The notes under the pieces: model-generated | Database searches by the model: none | What the model was told of the DNA's origin: nothing | What the model saw: only the letters and a program-made list of their open reading frames with translations | Position numbers and translations under genes: made by a program | In this document: in pieces, positions 18,057-25,138 of the stretch | Position numbering within the stretch: the stretch's first letter is position 1 | Layout of the letters: the number at the start of each line of letters is the position of its first letter | Assembly (NCBI GenBank): GCA_021736475.1 | Contig: JAIPFV010000006.1 | Location: 1 to 55,524, forward strand | Length of the DNA: 55,524 nt | Reading direction: 5' to 3' | Source: Spirochaetia bacterium | GTDB taxonomy: Bacteria; Spirochaetota; Spirochaetia; DSM-16054; Sediminispirochaetaceae

Positions 18057-19247
18057 TTAGTTAGACTGGTGCTGAATCCAGAAATCCTGGAATTCCACAA
18101 TATGTTCATAAATGTAGTCCGGATCTTCGTACCACGTTTTCACATCCGACAGAGCGGGCTGATCTGGTGGCAGGGGAAGATCTTTCCGAGCCGGCCATGT
18201 GCCCGTTTGATTCCACGGTTCAAAGCCTTCCTCATAGGCCCAGCGGATATACAACTTAGCAGCATGTGGGTTAGGGGCGTATATAGGAACTGCCAGAGCC
18301 TGATAACTGACGTAACTTCCTACCGGATCTAAATTCCAGGCAATTTCAAATGCTAAATTGTTCGTCTCCCGATACTTCATTTTTGAAGGCGAAACAATAG
18401 CCAAAGGAGGCTTCTCCTGCCCCTTGGTGCCTGCAGCAATAGCCGCCGGTGTACCGCTGGAGGTTAAGACGATGCCGTTTTCGATCAGTCGTTTTACAAA
18501 CTCATATCCTGCGTTCTCAACTCCCTCGCTCAACTCGATAGGCTCGCCGAACTCTTTCATGTAGAGCTCCGCCATTAGATCAGAGTTGCGTACGAACATC
18601 ATCATCATTCCGATTTCAGAACCGCCCTGCATCGGATCTTTCATAGTCAAACGATTCTCCCACTCCGGCCGGGTAAGATCCCACCACGAATCCACAGGCG
18701 GTTTGTCATATACTTCGGAGTTGTAGGCCACTGCCTTGCCGCCCAACCGCTGAATACCCAGAGGCTGGTCTTCGATATCCTCCAGCAGTTTAGGTTCAAT
18801 ATACCTGGGAACAAAGCGATATGCTGTTCCCCGTTTCACAAACTCATTGTTCAAGGTGTGAGTTCCAGAGGAGAGTACTACATCACAGTTATACACTCCC
18901 GCTTTCTGCTCTCGACCGAGCTTTTCATAGAGACTTCCAGTGGCGAGATCGTAGGGCTCTACCTTAATCCCATATTCTTCAGAAAAAGTTCGGACACTGT
19001 CAAAAATACTACCGGAGTTGCAATACACCACCAGATGCCCCTCTTCCTTAGCCTTCCGCTCGATCTCTTCCCAGTCGTCCTCCTTGGGCCGATACTGACC
19101 GAGGCCGGCATATTGTTCCCACTCTTCAGCAGAGTCGAAACTCTTTCTTCCATCTTCCTGCTGTCCATTCGAGAACACAGGCGCTAACGAAATAATTAAG
19201 CATAGCACAAACATTGATGATAAAAGGGTGGCCTTTCTTCTCTTCAT
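18057..19247 (-). CDS. Extracellular solute-binding protein (FbpA/AfuA-like, family 1)
   Basis: Receptor of the importer and first gene of its operon. GGAGGT lies seven bases before ATG 19247. The signal peptide ends near FSNGQQE, a spirochaete-like maturation site. The 396-residue product resembles iron/2-aminoethylphosphonate/sugar-phosphate receptors, with HLVVYCNSGSIFDSV near the mature N-terminus, WWDLTRPEWENRL and QALAVPIYAPNPHAAKLYIR. Ferric-binding tyrosine pairs of FbpA are not obvious, which fits an organic phosphate better than iron, but this is only inference. Confidence 0.88.
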   Translation of the reverse strand: MKRRKATLLSSMFVLCLIISLAPVFSNGQQEDGRKSFDSAEEWEQYAGLGQYRPKEDDWEEIERKAKEEGHLVVYCNSGSIFDSVRTFSEEYGIKVEPYDLATGSLYEKLGREQKAGVYNCDVVLSSGTHTLNNEFVKRGTAYRFVPRYIEPKLLEDIEDQPLGIQRLGGKAVAYNSEVYDKPPVDSWWDLTRPEWENRLTMKDPMQGGSEIGMMMMFVRNSDLMAELYMKEFGEPIELSEGVENAGYEFVKRLIENGIVLTSSGTPAAIAAGTKGQEKPPLAIVSPSKMKYRETNNLAFEIAWNLDPVGSYVSYQALAVPIYAPNPHAAKLYIRWAYEEGFEPWNQTGTWPARKDLPLPPDQPALSDVKTWYEDPDYIYEHIVEFQDFWIQHQSN

Positions 19248-19271
19248 TTTTATACCTCCGTTTTATATTAG

Positions 19272-19298
19272 GTTTATTCATGTAGAGCATGAATAAAC
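19272..19298 (-). other. Perfect hairpin in the leader of the importer operon
   Basis: GTTTATTCATG (19272-19282) and CATGAATAAAC (19288-19298) are perfect 11-bp arms with a five-base loop, inside the 5' leader about 25 bases before the start codon. It may stabilise the mRNA, control translation or be a protein site; there is no T-run on the coding side. Confidence 0.55.
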
Positions 19299-19345
19299 TG
19301 TTGTCGACTATATTAGCATTAATTTTTTTCATTTTTAGTTATATT

Positions 19346-19389
19346 TGCAATTATTGTTTCATTATCACACTAAAATTTTCTGCTGTCAA
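19346..19389 (-). promoter_or_regulatory. Sigma70-type promoter of the importer operon with TGMAA-N6-TTKCA site
   Basis: In leftward sense TTGACA (complement of 19384-19389) and GATAAT (complement of 19361-19366) are separated by 17 bases. A 16-bp element TGAAA-N6-TTGCA (complement of 19346-19361) covers the region just after the -10, where a repressor would block initiation. Confidence 0.65.
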
Positions 19390-19425
19390 ACTTTTTTGCA
19401 AGTTTTCTTTCTTTTATTGACATAT

Positions 19426-19453
19426 ATGAAACTTTAGTTTAGCTTTGTTTCAT
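19426..19453. promoter_or_regulatory. Long-spaced dyad overlapping the HD-protein gene start
   Basis: ATGAAAC (19426-19432) and GTTTCAT (19447-19453) form a dyad with a 14-base spacer that includes the start codon. TTGACA at 19417-19422 could be a -35, which would place transcription start close to the ATG and make the mRNA nearly leaderless. No ribosome site is seen before the ATG. Confidence 0.4.
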
Positions 19454-20366
19454 GGACCATATTTTAAAACGACTTCAGGGTCAGTCATTTCACCTCTCAG
19501 AAGCTGTATACAATTTCCTTGACACAATCTACGATTCACTTACAACAAAGCCTATTCCGAATCTTCCTCTTCCGACCGGCCCTACTCGACTGCATGCAAA
19601 GATGATAGACCAACATAGAAAACAGTTTTTCTCGGAAGAATACATAAGCGACCGTATTGAACACCCTATAGCGGGTACCATTGATCATATACATGCAGAG
19701 GTTACTGCTTCCCTATCCATTGAGTTAGCCCTGCAGGCAGAGTTAACTCCGTATGCTGCCGAACTGCTGCGGTTGGCTGGTCATATGCATGACTCAGAAC
19801 GCACTTTCCCAAACAAGATGGTACAGGGAGAAGAAAATTTTCGCAAAAATCCAAGCCTTTACAAAAAATTTAAGCAGAAACATGCCCTGAAATCTGCCGA
19901 AACAGTTCGCTCTATCGGAGAGGAGTATAATGAAGAGAATAATTTAGAGATTAATTATTTTTTGGTTGATGCATGTTACCTGGTAGAACATCATGAAATC
20001 GGGGGTGAAAAAGTAAATGGAATACCTGCATACAAACCATCATTATTGTATCCTGATCTAAATCTAAATGTACTAGCTGATATTCTTTGTGAAGCAGATT
20101 CTATCGCGTATTTTTATGCAAATATCCTTACCAACTGGACAGAATGCGGTAAGGACATAGAATCACTTTCAAATAAAATTCACTTTATGTATGATAGAAT
20201 AAGCAATTTTGCTAAGCAGGAATTACACTCACGTATCCTCAATAATAGCGAACATATATTGGGACGTACAGATACCACAGACAAAGATATTAAGACTATT
20301 CGTTCGGCTTTAATTACCATTTGCTCGGAAGACAATTTAAAGATTTCAGAAGATGTAAAATCATGA
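19452..20366 (+). CDS. HD-domain metal-dependent protein
   Basis: 304 residues with an HD-type helical domain. Likely metal ligands are His in DHIHAEV (79 and 81), the HD pair in GHMHD (113-114), the paired His in VEHHEIGG (180-181) and Asp in EADSIAYF (216). HD proteins are mostly phosphohydrolases, but di-iron members such as myo-inositol oxygenase and PhnZ also exist, which is of interest given the phytase-like neighbour; I cannot tell which type this is. It overlaps the next gene by four bases and is transcribed away from the importer operon. There is no clear ribosome site at ATG 19452. Confidence 0.8.
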   Translation: MDHILKRLQGQSFHLSEAVYNFLDTIYDSLTTKPIPNLPLPTGPTRLHAKMIDQHRKQFFSEEYISDRIEHPIAGTIDHIHAEVTASLSIELALQAELTPYAAELLRLAGHMHDSERTFPNKMVQGEENFRKNPSLYKKFKQKHALKSAETVRSIGEEYNEENNLEINYFLVDACYLVEHHEIGGEKVNGIPAYKPSLLYPDLNLNVLADILCEADSIAYFYANILTNWTECGKDIESLSNKIHFMYDRISNFAKQELHSRILNNSEHILGRTDTTDKDIKTIRSALITICSEDNLKISEDVKS

Positions 20367-21226
20367 AAAACAGAAAAATTGCATTTTCACTACCCCATAC
20401 TTACCTCACTGGACATATTTCATCTAAGCGTGACCATATTTTACACCAGCTTTATGGGGAAGCGGATGTATTACTATCAAGGTTATCACAGGTAGTTCGC
20501 GGAATTGAAATTAGTAGTTTCGATGCGGGAGTTTCGGTAGAAGCGGTTGAAGCATCGATTCAATCGATCTGGAACTCCAAACTTGAAGTAATAATTCACG
20601 CATATTTACCTGAAGAGATACTCGGAAATGATATTGCTTCTGTATATCCATGGCTTGAAATGATTCTTGAAAGGGCACAGTCTTATCAAAACCATCTTCT
20701 GATTAATATACACGCCCTTGCATCAAAAACAATAGACACTACTTATTCACTAAAAAAGACAATAAATAACCTAAAACAGATATCTTTATTGATCAAGAAA
20801 GAAAAGTATCCTATTTCATTTGCAGTTGAGATTAATAGAGAAAAGAATAAGAATGATCCAAGTACTGGTTACGAAAATCTGATAGAAATATGCCGGCAGG
20901 TAGATAATCCTAAAATTGGAATAGGGTGGGATATCGGGCATACATATTATAATGTATGTAATTCTTATATTCCAAAAGATCCGCCTCGTGAGTTTATCGA
21001 AAGGGTAGTGCATACACATATTCATGACTTGAACAGCAACGGTCAGACTCACTGGCCACTGGTGACGGGAAACTTACCGCTGAAATTCTATTTGCAAAAA
21101 CTTCAATCGGTAGCATACAACCAGTACCACACTTTAGAGCTCTATCCTGAACGGTTCATAGACACTCTATCAGCCGATATAACTATGTTTGAAAGTATTG
21201 AGATCCTAAAAAAGGCTGAAACTTAA
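20363..21226 (+). CDS. TIM-barrel sugar isomerase/endonuclease-IV-like protein
   Basis: 287 residues; the start overlaps the HD-protein stop (ATGA), implying coupling. Metal-ligand-like segments are FAVEIN, GWDIGHTYYN, HTHIHDLNSNG and LELYPERF, in the order of the xylose isomerase-like TIM-barrel superfamily. It is only a distant relative of the TIM-barrel gene at 11921-12772. With the HD protein it may form a two-step module on a sugar or cyclitol. Its stop is two bases from the stop of the convergent HAD gene, with no hairpin between them, so the transcripts must overlap. Substrate unknown. Confidence 0.82.
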   Translation: MKNRKIAFSLPHTYLTGHISSKRDHILHQLYGEADVLLSRLSQVVRGIEISSFDAGVSVEAVEASIQSIWNSKLEVIIHAYLPEEILGNDIASVYPWLEMILERAQSYQNHLLINIHALASKTIDTTYSLKKTINNLKQISLLIKKEKYPISFAVEINREKNKNDPSTGYENLIEICRQVDNPKIGIGWDIGHTYYNVCNSYIPKDPPREFIERVVHTHIHDLNSNGQTHWPLVTGNLPLKFYLQKLQSVAYNQYHTLELYPERFIDTLSADITMFESIEILKKAET

Positions 21227-21228
21227 TG

Positions 21229-22266
21229 TTAATAAAGAGACCTATATTTTAAAAGTATTTCCGACCATGTTTCTCCTCTTTCCAGATCATTGCATATGGA
21301 TTCCATCCATTGACGGAAGGCACCTACACCGATTTTTCCAGATATCACAGCTTCACCCGGGTCAGTTTTATCTCCCACAGACAGAAGAGTCACCCCCTTA
21401 ATATTTCTTATCATATTATCATTACCACCATGAAATAGTTCATTGCCGGAAAAAAGGATATTGTGAGACGGTATCTGCTCGCGATTTATTAGATCCCGGG
21501 TACCTCTCTCCTTATCATTACCCACAAGAACAAATTTAATTCCTCTTGCACCCGGAAAAGGAATTTGTACTCCTATATCTCCAAATCTCATAAGATAACC
21601 TTCTTCTGAAAGTCTTTTCTTTGCATATTCAATCAGCGTCTTACGAGCCCCCATGGCTATTGATTCTTTGTATGGCTCGGCAGAGATATCACCCAGCATC
21701 ATCCAACTTACCGATCCTCCCCGAAAATATGTCTCTGAAAGTTCAGGATCGAATCCAAAATCCTGGAGTATAGGCTTCATTTCGCACAAGATGCCTTCGG
21801 ATTCAAAGCCCGCCTTCAGCAGTACAGCTTTTGCTCTTTTATATCTCTCCGCAACAGGATTATCATCCTTTAAAATACCTCTTTGAAATTCTTCTCTTCC
21901 TATTATGGCAAGAGCCTGGGCATCAGTAAAAACACGTCTAAACTGTTCATCCTCGGCCCAAACCTTCTTTTCGGAGTTATAGTAATATTTTTGGCTCCCA
22001 TCTCCACCGTAATATAAAACTCCGGGCAGAAGCTCTGATGGCAACCGGTATAAGATCCGAGGACCAAGTTTTACCATCGCCACTCCACTCATCGGAACCC
22101 ATAAAACTTTATGCTGTTGAAGTATTTCAATGTTTTTTGAAATCCATTTGATCCAATCTGTATCCGGTGTGATCCCGGAGTGAATGATTGTATCATCAAT
22201 ATCGGTCATCCATGCTCCTGTGAAACCGTTCGCATTTCCCTTGTGAGCCTTCTCACTTTTGTTCAT
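21229..22266 (-). CDS. HAD-superfamily phosphatase with full catalytic motifs
   Basis: 345 residues. Motif I is complete (WMTDIDDTIIHSG, Asp22 and Asp24) and the C-terminal region NELFHGGNDNMIRN with SVGDKTDPGE supplies the metal-binding acidic motif. A long insert (about 60-240) would form a C2-type cap, as in sucrose-phosphate or mannosyl-3-phosphoglycerate phosphatases, which fits a sugar-phosphate substrate. The ATG overlaps the stop of the upstream HAD gene by four bases. It is the second gene of a leftward two-gene operon controlled by the operator pair at 23085-23130. Confidence 0.83.
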   Translation of the reverse strand: MNKSEKAHKGNANGFTGAWMTDIDDTIIHSGITPDTDWIKWISKNIEILQQHKVLWVPMSGVAMVKLGPRILYRLPSELLPGVLYYGGDGSQKYYYNSEKKVWAEDEQFRRVFTDAQALAIIGREEFQRGILKDDNPVAERYKRAKAVLLKAGFESEGILCEMKPILQDFGFDPELSETYFRGGSVSWMMLGDISAEPYKESIAMGARKTLIEYAKKRLSEEGYLMRFGDIGVQIPFPGARGIKFVLVGNDKERGTRDLINREQIPSHNILFSGNELFHGGNDNMIRNIKGVTLLSVGDKTDPGEAVISGKIGVGAFRQWMESICNDLERGETWSEILLKYRSLY

Positions 22267-23033
22267 GCAGTCACCTTTCCGACAGGAAACAGATTGTAAA
22301 TATCTGTTAGGCTGTCTACTACTATATCCGGCACCCGTAATGGCCCAATATCCCTTTCTGGGCTGTATTTCTCACCTTTTACGATGACCACTGCATAAAA
22401 TCCAGCTAATCTCGGCCCTTCCACATCCCTATTGGGAGCATCTCCAATATAAACGCAATTTTTGGGTGAAACCCCGGCTCTCTTGCAGGCAAGAAGAAAT
22501 ATCTCCGGATCGGGTTTTCTGACCCGTTCTTCCGACGACATAACAATAACATCTAAATCATTATATATATCAGCATCCTGTAATTCCTGCGGCACCATGG
22601 ACAAGCTAACTGTATTACTGACCAGTCCAAGGTGATACCCTCGAACTCGTAATTCCTTGATTAGTAGTGCGGACTCCGGATACATAATCCGAGGCCCTTT
22701 TACATAGGAGGCCATAATGAGTAGTCTATCAGCATTATCCATTACCAGTTGCTTATCAGGAGCGTCGAAAAACAACCATTTTACACAAATATTTTCAACA
22801 GTTTCTTCATAGCTGGATGAAAGCGACCATTCCTTATACTTTTTATTTCTTATCTTGAGAATTTGCCTAAATTCAATTGGATCAAGTGCGTACCCAAGGA
22901 ATCTTCTGATTCTATCCGCAGCGCGGATACCGTCATCAACATGAGGAACCTGATAACTGAGAGTACCGCCTTTATCAAAGAAGATAAAATCTATCTTTGA
23001 TAAGTTAATGTCCTTCCGTATCATTTTTATCAC
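22263..23033 (-). CDS. HAD-like hydrolase with atypical DKGGT motif I
   Basis: 256 residues with a GTG start chosen because GGAG lies eight bases upstream; the in-frame ATG at 23024 has no ribosome site at a proper distance. Motif I reads FFDKGGTLS: the nucleophile Asp20 is kept but the usual second Asp is Gly22. The remaining motifs are ordinary: LVSNT, Lys in RVRKPDPEIF, and YIGDAPNRD. Loss of the general acid/base Asp recalls phosphonoacetaldehyde hydrolase (DWAGT), so the chemistry may not be simple phosphatase action. First gene of its operon. Confidence 0.85.
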   Translation of the reverse strand: MIKMIRKDINLSKIDFIFFDKGGTLSYQVPHVDDGIRAADRIRRFLGYALDPIEFRQILKIRNKKYKEWSLSSSYEETVENICVKWLFFDAPDKQLVMDNADRLLIMASYVKGPRIMYPESALLIKELRVRGYHLGLVSNTVSLSMVPQELQDADIYNDLDVIVMSSEERVRKPDPEIFLLACKRAGVSPKNCVYIGDAPNRDVEGPRLAGFYAVVIVKGEKYSPERDIGPLRVPDIVVDSLTDIYNLFPVGKVTA

Positions 23034-23078
23034 AAGATAATCTCCAGTATCTTCAAGGGAGGGTAAAAGCTTATAAGA

Positions 23079-23130
23079 ATATTATGCAACTTTTATTGCA
23101 TTGTCAATATTTTTTGTAATTTTCATTGCA
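23079..23130 (-). promoter_or_regulatory. HAD operon promoter with two 16-bp operators 30 bp apart
   Basis: In leftward sense TTGACA (complement of 23102-23107) and TAATAT (complement of 23079-23084) are 17 bases apart. The element TGCAACTTTTATTGCA at 23085-23100 fills all but one base of the spacer, and TGTAATTTTCATTGCA at 23115-23130 repeats it exactly 30 bp away. Both fit TGMAA-N6-TTKCA-like dyads (one base off in the second). The layout is typical of cooperative repression. Confidence 0.7.
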
Positions 23131-23240
23131 TTTTAGGTTAATAATTGGCGTCTGCTCACATAGAAACCGCATAAGCTAAGATATAGAGTAGTTTTTCTTT
23201 TTTGAATGAGTATATTCAGAAGGAGTAAGGCTAAGGAGTG

Positions 23241-24428
23241 CTACAGGTAATGCCTCATTTCAGGGCCCACCCACAACGCGGCTTCAGTAGTATCAACGGC
23301 AATATCACAATTTTCTAACTGCGGTATATAACATTCGACCGCTTTTAAATACTGTGTTCGGAAGTAGCGATTGATAAAATAGAAAATATCATATTTTTTT
23401 AGATAATCAATATCACGTTTCCATTTGCGCTTAAGCCGTATGTCATCACTAGTCAGATACACCACTTTAACTCCAATATATTGCAAAAGTTCTTCAAACA
23501 GGAAAGGAAAGTTTCCTTCAATAAAAATGACATCTGCAGGCGCTACTTCTATTCCACTGTGTCCCACTTTTAATCTTCCCTTTTCATCATGGCTGGAAGT
23601 CTCATATATATATCCATATTGAGGTATCTCTGTGTTCCTGCCCTGCTTCAGATCCATTAAACTTTTTTTTAAAAGTTCAAAATGCAAAGCTTCCTCACCC
23701 ATAGAATGAATGCCATGTGCTTCTCTATACTCCCGATCAGTAAAAAAGTTATCCATCTCAATGGTCGAGACTATTTTGCCTAAACCTTTAATATGTTCCT
23801 TTAACCGATCGACAATTTCTGTTTTCCCGGCAGCTGTAGGTCCGGCAATTCCAATTATTAATGGTGTTCCAATCTTTTCTATAAGCAGTTCTATAATGTC
23901 AATAAATCTAGAATCGATTTCTTTATTTGCTTCCTTAAAATCACCGTACCCTATGCCTTGGTACATCTCAAATTCCTTTTGAGCTTTAGAAAACTGAACA
24001 AATGGACCACCATCTAGATTTTCAATCACTTTTTCAGTAAAATAAGTAATTTTTGGAAGAAAGAAAAAGCCCCGTATATCGAAATGAAAATGTTCACAGA
24101 TCCAGTCAGTGCTGTATTGTCCGCTTATCAATCCTTTGAATAGAGTTCTAGTTATATGCAGGACATTCTGGTCTAAAACTGTTTTACCATTCTTTTTAGG
24201 CTTTACCTTTACGTTTCTATAAAAAGAGGGATCCTTACTTTTTTCTAATAAAGCCTTTTTTGGCTCCTCCTGAACTGTATCCCATCCAACCGCGGGATTC
24301 ACATTTTTCATTGCATACATGAACTCGTAGAATTCGAGTTTTTCTAAACCGCGATTAACCTTTTTCATTTTGTTAAATAAGTCTTCAAAAATAGCATCTT
24401 TGTTTTCCACTATACATTTTCCTTTCAT
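23241..24428 (-). CDS. P-loop kinase related to uridine kinase/phosphoribulokinase, with an uncharacterised N-terminal domain
   Basis: About 395 residues. The C-terminal half has Walker A GPTAAGKT (196-203), followed by the acidic STIEMDNFF and the VIFIEGNFPFLF segment, as in uridine kinase and phosphoribulokinase. The first 190 residues match no family I recognise. The start could be ATG 24428 or GTG 24410; AAAGGA favours the GTG, while the ATG has no ribosome site. It has its own promoter (TTGACT at the complement of 24496-24501, TATCAT at the complement of 24472-24477, 18-bp spacer). It likely phosphorylates a small metabolite of the locus. Confidence 0.82.
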   Translation of the reverse strand: MKGKCIVENKDAIFEDLFNKMKKVNRGLEKLEFYEFMYAMKNVNPAVGWDTVQEEPKKALLEKSKDPSFYRNVKVKPKKNGKTVLDQNVLHITRTLFKGLISGQYSTDWICEHFHFDIRGFFFLPKITYFTEKVIENLDGGPFVQFSKAQKEFEMYQGIGYGDFKEANKEIDSRFIDIIELLIEKIGTPLIIGIAGPTAAGKTEIVDRLKEHIKGLGKIVSTIEMDNFFTDREYREAHGIHSMGEEALHFELLKKSLMDLKQGRNTEIPQYGYIYETSSHDEKGRLKVGHSGIEVAPADVIFIEGNFPFLFEELLQYIGVKVVYLTSDDIRLKRKWKRDIDYLKKYDIFYFINRYFRTQYLKAVECYIPQLENCDIAVDTTEAALWVGPEMRHYL

Positions 24429-24452
24429 ACGATACAAAATTATCTTTTTGAT

Positions 24453-24547
24453 TCTAAGCCAACCTTAGATGATGATATGTGGATTATTTAATCAAAGTCA
24501 ATATCTAATAAACTAACAAATAGGTCGTACCGGTTTTCAAAACCAGT
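24453..24547 (-). promoter_or_regulatory. Kinase promoter region with two dyads
   Basis: Besides the -35/-10 pair (24472-24501), TCTAAG and CTTAGA (24453-24458, 24464-24469) make a six-base dyad over the expected transcription start. A second near-palindrome, ACCGGTTTT-C-AAAACCAGT, lies at 24529-24547 upstream of the -35. Neither matches the TGMAA-N6-TTKCA motif, so control may be separate from the HAD operon. Confidence 0.4.
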
Positions 24548-24558
24548 GGCACAAAATA

Positions 24559-24593
24559 AAGCGGGTCTGTGTACACACACAGCCCGCTTTTTT
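24559..24593 (-). terminator. Terminator after the two-subunit molybdenum hydroxylase
   Basis: AGCGGG and CTGTGT pair with ACACAG and CCCGCT around an ACAC loop with one bulged base, flanked by T-runs on both sides. It ends the leftward transcript from 27403. Confidence 0.75.
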
Positions 24594-24642
24594 AAAACAC
24601 CCATGTTTGATGCTCTTTGATGCTCTAAATCATGACTCTAAA

Positions 24643-25128
24643 CTAGGGATACATCATCTTAGAGGCCTGCTCTACCGCATCGACAATCTGCTGATACCCT
24701 GTACAGCGGCACAAGTTTGTGTTGATTCCTCTGCGGATCTCCTCGCGATCGGGATGTTTATTTTTTAGCAGCAGAGAATATGCCGACAGAACCATTCCTG
24801 GGGTACAAAAACCGCATTGAATTGCACCGGCATCAATAAATGCCTGCTGGATAGGATGGAGGGATCCGTCGGGCCGCTCAAAGCCCTCGATAGTGGCAAT
24901 CCGCTTACCAACCACACTGCTTACCTTTGTCAAACAAGAGCGTCGGGCGGCGTCGTCAATCAATACAGTACAAGAACCGCAGGCTCCGGTGCCGCAGCCG
25001 TTCTTAGTCCCGGTCAGGTTCAATACCTCCCGTATATAGTCCAACAGATTCATATTCAGTTCCGCCTCGGTCAAAGCGTGTTCGGTCCCGTTTACAGTAA
25101 GTACAGGTGTTGTCTGTTCAGCGCTCAT
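24643..25128 (-). CDS. Molybdenum hydroxylase [2Fe-2S] subunit (xanthine dehydrogenase type)
   Basis: Electron-transfer subunit of a xanthine dehydrogenase-family enzyme, 161 residues. The plant-ferredoxin cluster ligands are in GCGTGACGSC with a following RRSC, and the second [2Fe-2S] domain has QCGFCTPGM and LCRCTGY. GAGGAG precedes ATG 25128, ten bases after the large subunit. No FAD subunit gene is adjacent, unlike the second set at 43394-46858, so electrons must leave through another partner, or the FAD protein of the other operon may be shared. Confidence 0.93.
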   Translation of the reverse strand: MSAEQTTPVLTVNGTEHALTEAELNMNLLDYIREVLNLTGTKNGCGTGACGSCTVLIDDAARRSCLTKVSSVVGKRIATIEGFERPDGSLHPIQQAFIDAGAIQCGFCTPGMVLSAYSLLLKNKHPDREEIRRGINTNLCRCTGYQQIVDAVEQASKMMYP

Positions 25129-25138
25129 TTTAACTCCT

